A stretch of DNA of 64,000 nucleotides, from NCBI GenBank assembly GCA_029891385.1, contig CM057228.1:83626964-83690963 (forward strand), written 5' to 3'. Position 1 is the first letter of the stretch, and each line of letters starts with the position of its first letter. Made by a program: the position numbers and the translations under genes. Positions 56,928-64,000 of this stretch are shown piece by piece. This DNA comes from Erythroxylum novogranatense. Lineage: Eukaryota > Streptophyta > Magnoliopsida > Malpighiales > Erythroxylaceae. Below the pieces are notes generated by a model. It was not told where the DNA came from, ran no database searches, and saw only the letters and a list, made by a program, of their open reading frames with translations.

Positions 56928-59900
56928 TGTAACATCCCATCTCCCATAGAAAAGGTTTATTGGTAATTTGGGACGGGTTAGGAGACTTGAATTTTAACTC
57001 GGCATGCACATACAGTATATAGCCTCTATAACTGATGATTATTTTGCACATGCACATGGTATACATGCATTCATGACATTTTAGGATAAGTGTTTAATTG
57101 GGATCTTTTGTGAAATTTATATGAAAGTTGTATTTAAAATATTATTTGGAGCGCCATAAATTGTTTTATATTTTTAGGGATTTATGGAAATTTTTCGAAT
57201 TTTTCGGTTCTTGCCCTGACCGAAAATTCCAACCGACCGGCCGAGTGAGCCTTTTGTATTGAAAAGGGCTGCATAATGGCATAAGATTAGTGGATAAATG
57301 AGGTTAGGATAATATTCTAGTGCCATGATTAGAGATTAATTGGAATTAGTACTAAATTAATTTGGATTAGGATAAATGATATTTTATTACACTTAAAAGC
57401 CAAGTGTCCTTTTGATTTATGGATTTTGTCTTCTTTCATCATCATCCACGATTTTTCCTCCTTGTGATACTTAAAATATATATTGGAAAGCTTTGGAAAG
57501 ATATCAATCTTCTCTCATCCAAGCTTTCAATTTCTTCACTTTTGTTCTCTCTTTTGACTAGTTCCTTCTTCTTCCATCAAAGTTCCACTTGTCCTTGCTA
57601 GCTTCTTCACTAGTCACAGCCAAGTCTTTCCTTAAGCCTTGAGAGGATGATTATATGCATGTGTAGAGAGAGCCGTGAGTGTTGTCTAAGTGTTGAGACT
57701 TTGTAGCTTGATTAAGGTAGGAAGTGTGGGAGGTTTAAAGGCTTGGAGATTTGAGAGCTTGCAATTTATAAAGGTAAGGAATAGAGTTGTTTTATGCTTT
57801 TGATAGTTAGAAGCATGCATGGAGATCCTTTATACATTTACTTGATCATCATAGTAGAAGGTTTGAATGGGTTTAAATGTATACTTAGTTATGGATGAAT
57901 GAATGACTATACTTCTTATTGATTTTAGCTTGGTTTTGGATTGAGTTTGTAAGGATAGATGAATGGAAAATTTAGGAAGATCATTTGTGTAGGTGCTGCC
58001 AAATTTTGTGTCATTATAGAAGTTTATGTTGTGTTGAATTTGTGGTTGAATTAGAGGTAGGAATGGATGCTTAGTGATGTGTTATTGATGTTAGAAGTGA
58101 TAGGAGTTAGGTAATGTTGAAATCTGGAAAATTGGTGTTTGACAAGTTGGAATGTTTTGATCATAACTTATTGTGTAGGTGTGAAAATGAGGTGAAGTTT
58201 GTGCCCAATTAAACTTTGGGATGTTGGCTTCAATTTAGTGTGAAATAGGTGTTGTTAAATTGTAATGCTTGAAGGGCGAAAATTTGCATGGAAAGTTACT
58301 GTTTTATTGCCTGTGAACAGTAACCAAAAGATGAGTAATGTGTTTTGTTGATTTTTCTAAATTAATTGGTATGGAACTAGGAAAAGGGTCTGTATGAAAG
58401 TTGAGGCATATTGAGTTAGCTTTCCATTGCCACTGATCTTGCTAATTTTCGAGTTGTATATTGGGAGATATGAACTGATTACTATTGATTGGTTTTATGC
58501 TTTTGGAGAAACCTAGTGAAAGTGTTGATTTTGTGAGCTTTCTGCTTGGGAGCAATTTTAGCAATTTTTGGACTGAATTGGTGTGAGTGATCTTCTGCAA
58601 GGTTGTAGAGGAAGACATTATCTTGAAAATGATTTATGGTGTGTAATTTTAGAGGTCAGAGTTGGGAGTTATGATTTTGCAAAACTGATCCTGCATTAGG
58701 TTAGGAATTGCTGATCATGGCAGTAACTTGCATGACAGTTTTGAAATGGTTAGAAATTAAATTGGAAATTGAGTTCTTCATGAAAATTGAAGTTCAAGGA
58801 TTTATCTTTTCAGGGATATAGAGTTCAGATTTTTCTGACTTGTGTACAGGGAGTTATGCTTGTTATAAGTTTACTGCTCAAATTGAATGATTTCAGGGAC
58901 AGCAACATTGACTGAATTAATTGACTTGTTTAGTAATGGAATTTGATTTTGGGTTGTTCATGAAAGTTGTATATGACATTGTGAACTTATTGAGCATATT
59001 TATGTGGTAATTTTTGGCTGAAGAATCAGAGAGTTAAGGAATTTGAAATGAACTGTTCTGTTTTAATGGGATTTGAGTAGGCAGTAGCTTTGAAGGGATT
59101 TTTGACACCATTAAGAGTGCAATTGATTTTTATGGTCTTCATGAGAATGGTAGAGCTTTTCATTATCTTTCCAACAAGCTATGGTTTGTATTTTTCCGAT
59201 TTGTGTGCTAAGAGTTATTGTTGTTGGAAATTTGGATTGGAAATAGGAAAAAAAAAGGAATGAAGTGAGGTTGAACCTCACGGATCGCGAGGGCGATTCT
59301 CTCCTCGCGAGGCGAGGTAGATTGGCCTCTCGCGAGGCTACTCCTCGCCCTCATGACGAAGGGTGAGTCGGCCTCGCGTGGGCGACATGTCGCCCATGAG
59401 GCGTGCGCTATATATATTTTTTTATTTTTATTTTTTTATTAGTTGGCCCTAATTGTTTCTTTTGTCAATTTTTTTCCGTCCGACATCCGATTGACCTGAT
59501 TCTTGAGGCATCGGATTAAGTAGAATATTTAATTTCATTTTGTGAGAAATTGGGAATTTTTGACTAGAAATTGACGTGACCCGGTAACGGAGCCTTTAAT
59601 CACTGTTTTGTTTAATGGGGACCTATAGAGGTCCTAAAATTGCACCGTCGGCCGTAATAGGTTTCTAATTTTTAGACGGATTTTTTATGGGAAAATTTTG
59701 GATTAGGGCCGGAATGCCATGAGCATGCATTATACACGTTTACTTATTCCATGTGCATTGTTTAGTATTTTTATCTATTCAGCTGGTAATGTTTACTTAT
59801 TTTAATTGTTATAGAGGCTCGGTTGGAACGTCATCCTGTGGACGTTGCAGAGACTTCCGCATTAGCTTCGGAAGTTATTAGGTGAGTAACCTAGATGGTT

Positions 59901-60850
59901 CCTCGGTTAGTAAGTGTTTATAATTTCGCACTTAGAACCCCGTGGAGAATAATGGTGGGAAAATTGTGTTTGTTTGTGCTGGATCATGGACGAAGGTCCG
60001 ATGGATTGGAAAATTTGACATAGAAGTGTCATATGTGATTACCTGTACAAGATTTATGTGTACATATTGAATTGGGATCTGATATGATGTTGGTGTTGTT
60101 TTATTTGGACATATGCACTTCATGCATAATTGCATGATCGATGAATTGGCGATTGTGACGGAAGTACCAACGAGCTTTAAGCTCAACGTGATCGGGCCTT
60201 GAGCCCATAGTGATTCGAGCCTATGGCTCACCGCTTAATGCGCCTTAATGGGACAAGCCAGCGCCACCACAACAACGTAATAAATTGGAAAAGCGTCTCA
60301 TACACATTCCATATGCATTTGAATTGATTCTTTCGATTGGTATGAAAATTATGTGGTACTACTAAATGTGATTTGGTGAGATAATTGTGCGTGAATGTGT
60401 TGTATGTGTATATGCATGAATTGGGTGAACCATCGATGATGGTTCCTCACCGAGTTCGTAAACTCACCCAAAATTGCAAATTATTTTCAGACCGAGAGAG
60501 TAGACTTATAGCCCAGAGGGACTTTTCTGCGTGTAGATTGAGTTGGCAAGAGAAGTCATGACACATGTGCCTGGCCATTTGGCACTTTTGAGGGATGACC
60601 TAGTTAGCCTTTTGTTTGATTTTCTTTTGGAGTATTATACATGTAACACATCGGTTGTGTAAATTTATCGCTTTGAGGTTATGAAATGAGAATTTATGGT
60701 TTTAAAATTAGTGGATTTCATATAAATGCTTTATGATTTTGATGCCATGTGGAGTGTTAGTGGTTGTTCAGAAGGCACCCTTATCGTAGGTATGTGTCGG
60801 AATGACCTACTAAGCGCCCCAATACATATCCTATGGTATGGGGTGCTACA
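56928..60850 (+). repeat. Gypsy-B 5' LTR
   Basis: Begins TGTAACATCCCATC and ends GGGGTGCTACA. Landmarks are a donor-like AAAGGTAAGG near 57770, five modules of the CATGAAAGTTGTA type (58380-59150), CCTCGCGAGG palindromes (59303-59312 and nearby), a mini-exon block (59815-59881), and TTATTTTCAG at 60478-60487. Short ORFs within are not genes. Confidence 0.85.
59815..59881 (+). other. Conserved 67-nt LTR block in Gypsy-B (candidate leader exon)
   Basis: TTGTTATAG precedes and AG|GTGAGT closes the block, as at 16199-16265. The inverted repeat ACTTCCG and CGGAAGT (nine-base loop) is perfect here. The surrounding LTR is otherwise little like Gypsy-A, so this is a conserved island. Confidence 0.5.
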
Positions 60851-60855
60851 TTAGG

Positions 60856-60867
60856 TGGTATCGAGCC
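60856..60867 (+). other. Gypsy-B primer binding site with one base missing
   Basis: TGGTATCGAGCC corresponds to TGGTATCAGAGCC with the A after TC deleted. It lies five bases after the LTR end, as in Gypsy-A. Confidence 0.7.
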
Positions 60868-61024
60868 AGTTTGGCATCTGTTGGGACTAGTCTGTAATTA
60901 GGCTTGAATTATTGTGAGAAATGCGTAAACCGATCGAGTTCTTGTTTTGTTTTAGGTCATCCAGATTTGGTGATCGATTGATCAACCGGTGACGAGGATC
61001 CGCTGGAGCTAGTAGAGAGTCCCG

Positions 61025-62090
61025 GTGCCTCGATCCGAGGTACCTCCTAGAGTCCCCGTGAGACGGGAGAGAGATACGATTGTCTGTAAGGTGGGGTCAG
61101 ACTTCTATGGCAAAGATGCACTCCCGAGGCCGAGGGATGGTTGGAGAGGACCGAGAGAGTCCTTGATCGGATGGATTGCGAACTCGATGAGAGGTTCGAC
61201 ACGTAGTATCTCTTCTGCTGGGCCCCGCTTATACATGGTGGAAGACCTGTTCCGGCAGCACCACGCACCTTGCTTCTTGACATGGGCGATTTTCGAGGGC
61301 TTTTAGAGACAATTATATGCCCAAGGTGTATCTAGAAATGAAGATGCGGGAGTTTTAGAATGAGAGGTAGGGATGATGTGATGGCAGTACGAGGTTAGGT
61401 TTAATGAGTTGATGGGATATCTTTGCTATCGTGGTTTCTCGAGGCGAGATAGGTGCCGGAGGTTTGAGATGGGGTGAACTGGAGATCGTGCGTGATTGGC
61501 CCGATCGATATGGGGCCTTTATAGAGTTGAGAGCTGCCGCGTGAGTGGAGCAGATTGTGAGGCGAGACAGAGAGATGGGTCAAGGGTCTAGAGGAAAGAG
61601 AGTTAGTGATAGTCGGGAAGCTCGTAAGAGTTTTAGCAGCGCCAGAGAAGGGCCTTCAGATCTTCGTGAGGATCCGCATAATCGGGTTTTGGACAGAGAG
61701 GAGATTTATGCAACGGCGTGGCAGTGGTAGTGGCGATGGCGAGGTTTTGGGCAGATTCCTCCATTCTGTGAACACCGTGAGAAGAGGCACTTTGAGAGTG
61801 TTGGCGATTATTGGACCTGAGCCTTAAATGCGGCTCCATGGATCATCGAGTCTGGATTGCCCGGTACATTGGGAGCTCGATCTGTTTGGTAGTGGCCGAG
61901 CGGGAGTAGACTACGTGACATGAGTAGAGTGGGTGGATCCGGCGTGGATCGACAGAGGGGCCGAGGTAGAGGCCGAGGTGAGCCGAGGATCCTTTAGGCG
62001 GACCGAGGGTCTGGGCGATCGACCACGCCCCCGAGCCGAGTATATGCCATGACGAGGTGAGGCCCAGATTCCCGATGTAGTAGTGGTATA
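61025..62090 (+). pseudogene. gag: Gypsy-B gag
   Basis: The sequence is collinear with the Gypsy-A gag (17523-18560) but broken by dozens of small indels. Recognisable pieces are EVPPRVPVRRERD (61030 on), VGSDFYG, CFLTWAIFEGF near 61270, and a Gly-Arg-rich stretch near 61960 (RGRGRGR in one frame). The zinc knuckle cannot be read. It has no coding capacity now. It corresponds to the nucleocapsid precursor of a Tekay/Del-like element. Confidence 0.8.
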
Positions 62091-62640
62091 CTCCTTATTT
62101 TCGATTTTGAGGCGTTTGCATTCATCGATCCTGGATCCACATTCTTTATTGCACCTCATATGGCATGTAGATTGCATGGGGATCGGGAGATGTTATTGAT
62201 GGGCTAGAGGTGAGTACACCTTTAGGTACTACTATCGCATTGGGAGAGGTTCAGGGATGCTTGATCCAGATTGATCAAGCGGTGTTGAGGGCGCACCTTA
62301 TAGTGTTGCCTCCGAGAGAGATCGATGTGATTACGGGATGGATGGCCGACGCCCATAGGGCTATTATGGATCGCTATACTAAGGAGGTTGTTTTAGAGTC
62401 TCTGGTCACCTAGAGCAAATGTTTAGAGGAGTTAGTCAGCAATACCGGCCGGATGATCTCTTTCCTTAGTGCTCCGAGATTGATGCGGGGAGGTCAGTGA
62501 AGCATATCTGCTCATGTGGTTGACACGAGTTGAGCAGAGGCTTGAGGATATTCCGTGGTTAGGAATTTCAGATGTGTTTCCGATGAGTTACTGGGTTTCA
62601 CGCCGGATCGGAGAGCGAGTTCACTATTGACCTCGTTGTG
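62091..62640 (+). pseudogene. pol: Gypsy-B protease
   Basis: FIDPGSTFFIAPHMACR at about 62120-62170 matches the Gypsy-A active site ([18 protein letters not shown]) with one residue lost. STPLGTTIALGEV, then LIVLPPREIDVI and HRAIMDRYTKEVVLES (62210-62413) give the rest in a second frame. Frames then break again toward RT. Confidence 0.82.
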
Positions 62641-63473
62641 TAATCGCTCCTATATCTATACCTCCATATAGGATGGCTTTGTGGAACCGAGGGAGCTTAA
62701 GGCTCGATGGGCCAGGAGTTATTGGAGAAGGGTTTTATCGGACCTAGTGCTTCACCATGGGAGCTCCAGCTTTGTTTGTGAAGAAAAGGATGGGACTTTG
62801 AGGTGCGTGCATCGATTCTGAGCGGTTGAATCGGGTGACAGTGAAGAATAAGTATCCACTGCCTAGGATCGATGACTTATTTGATCAGTTGCAGGGAGCT
62901 CAGGTGTTCACTAAGTTAGATCTGAGGTCAGGGTACTATCAGTTGAAGATTGCAGAGGCCGATGTGCCTAAGAGTGCCTTCAGGAGCAGGTACGGGCATT
63001 TTGAGTTTTTAGTGATGCCGTTTGGGTTGACTAATGCCCCGGCAGCCTTCATGGCCTTGATGAATAAGGTATTTCAGCCCTACCTGGATCAGTTTGTTAT
63101 TGTGTTTATTGATGACATTTTAGTGTATTCGAGGAACAGACAGGAGCATAGTGAGCATTTGAGGATTGTGTTGCAGACCATGAGGGAGAGACAGTTGTAT
63201 GCCAAATTCAGTAAATGTGAATTTTGGCTGGATCAGGTGATATTTTTGGGCCATATAGTGACTGGAGAGGGTATTCAGGTGGATCCGAGTAAGGTGGAGG
63301 CAGTGCTGAAGTGGGAAGCTCCTAGGAATGTTTCAGAGATTCGGAGTTTCCTCGGATTGGCCGGTTATTACCGGAGGTTTGTTGAGGGGTTTTCATTGAT
63401 CTCAAATTCTCGACAAAACTTCGAGGAAGAATGTGCCATTCGGATGGACCGAGGAGTGTCGGAAGAGCTTTGA
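62641..63473 (+). pseudogene. pol: Gypsy-B reverse transcriptase
   Basis: The first part (62641-62825) is damaged ([18 protein letters not shown] in broken frames). From 62826 the domain is open: [53 protein letters not shown], Gln (CAG, 63075-63077), [19 protein letters not shown] (catalytic FIDD), and [20 protein letters not shown], up to [17 protein letters not shown] near 63390. After that the frame is lost again. The clean stretch closely matches Gypsy-A 19411-19980 without indels. Confidence 0.9.
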
Positions 63474-64000
63474 GGAGTGAAACAACGGTTGACTCTTGCA
63501 CCGGTGTTGACTATTCCATCTGGATTGGAGGATTTGAGGTATCTGATGATGCATCGCATCGAGGATTGGGGTGTGTTACGATGCAGCACGGTAGAGTCAT
63601 TGCCTATGCCTCGAGACATTTGAGGTCTCACGAGGTAAACTATCTGCTCATGATTTGGAGTTAGCTGCAGTAGTGTTTTCTTTGAAGATTTGGAGGCATT
63701 ACTCAGATGGTGAGACTTTCCAAATCTTCTACCGACCATAAGAGTTTGAAATATTTTGAGCCGTAGAGAGTTGAATTTGAGGCAGAGGAGATGGCTTGAG
63801 TTGTTGAAGGACTATGGTGTATTTATCGAGTATCACCCCAGGAAAGCTAATGTGGTGGCGGATGCTCGAGTAGGAAGTCACATACTAGTACTGACTGATT
63901 CGGGCAATGAGGTTGCCTAATTTGATTGATTGAGGGCTTTGAATGTTGAGATGACTCTGGAGCGGGATGGAGTCTTATCGCTACTTTGACATCGAGACCG
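63474..64000 (+). pseudogene. pol: Gypsy-B RNase H, cut by window end
   Basis: [20 protein letters not shown], then [23 protein letters not shown] and FTDHKSLKY-like pieces and NVVADA can be read across several frames (63530-63860). Gypsy-A has the same order at 20100-20470. The sequence then runs into the linker before integrase (LRALNVEMTLERDGV) at the end of the window. Confidence 0.82.

Larger units (their letters stand above)
56928..64000 (+). mobile_element. Gypsy-B: Tekay/Del-like gypsy with 3.9-kb LTR, cut by window end
   Basis: A 5' LTR (56928-60850), a primer site, and then gag, protease, RT and RNase H follow in gypsy order. Pol is closely related to Gypsy-A, especially in RT. The LTR shares only its ends, the mini-exon block and the region before the last acceptor-like site with Gypsy-A, and is 1.4 kb longer. 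Gag and protease are full of indels. The window ends before integrase. CGCTA precedes the LTR (56923-56927) and would be the target duplication if repeated after the missing 3' LTR. Confidence 0.85.

Overview
The window is plant nuclear DNA, almost certainly pericentromeric or other heterochromatin of an angiosperm. It is built essentially entirely of LTR retrotransposons inserted into one another. I found no host gene, no rRNA or tRNA gene and no CRISPR array. All coding sequence is retroelement gag or pol, plus one extra env-position ORF, and nearly every ORF carries stops or frameshifts. The plant assignment rests on Ty1/copia (Sirevirus-like and Tork/Angela-like) and Ty3/gypsy (Tekay/Del-like chromovirus and Athila-like) protein families, initiator-Met tRNA primer sites and kilobase-sized LTRs.

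Layout. 1-6614: LTR debris, namely gypsy LTR pieces, an inverted remnant of the Copia-2 family (1489-5326) and a Copia LTR-like block (5328-6614). 6615-35498: a full-length Sirevirus-like Copia (Copia-1, target duplication TGGAA). Its gag is split by Copia-2 (8044-27316, TATTG), whose RT is split by a Tekay-type chromovirus, Gypsy-A (14892-24538, ACATT). All three duplications can be read directly, so the order of events is fixed: Copia-1, then Copia-2, then Gypsy-A. 35504-42025: Athila-type fragments, pol on the minus strand and LTR-gag-protease on the plus strand, meeting head to head near 38640. 42026-56927: minus-strand gypsy LTRs and a degenerate chromovirus (Gypsy-C) whose RT is interrupted by a solo LTR of the Gypsy-A family (48426-50889, AATCA). 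56928-64000: a plus-strand gypsy (Gypsy-B) with a 3.9-kb LTR, related to Gypsy-A in its LTR ends and pol and running off the window.

How the parts work together. Each element would be transcribed from its 5' LTR promoter (TATA boxes are visible), primed by tRNA-iMet, and would encode capsid, protease, integrase, RT and RNase H. None looks autonomous now. Some nonsense codons are TAG where a related copy in the window has CAG, as expected for decay of methylated CHG sites. Differences between paired LTRs also cluster at CAG/CTG, in a way that may partly be sequencing error.

The most interesting non-coding signals are a conserved 65-67-nt block in the gypsy LTRs, bounded by AG and GTGAGT and carrying a hairpin (a candidate leader exon); lineage-specific palindrome clusters within the LTRs; a purine-rich AGACG array in the Copia-1 U3; and an env-position ORF in Copia-1. 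I found no convincing non-transposon system.
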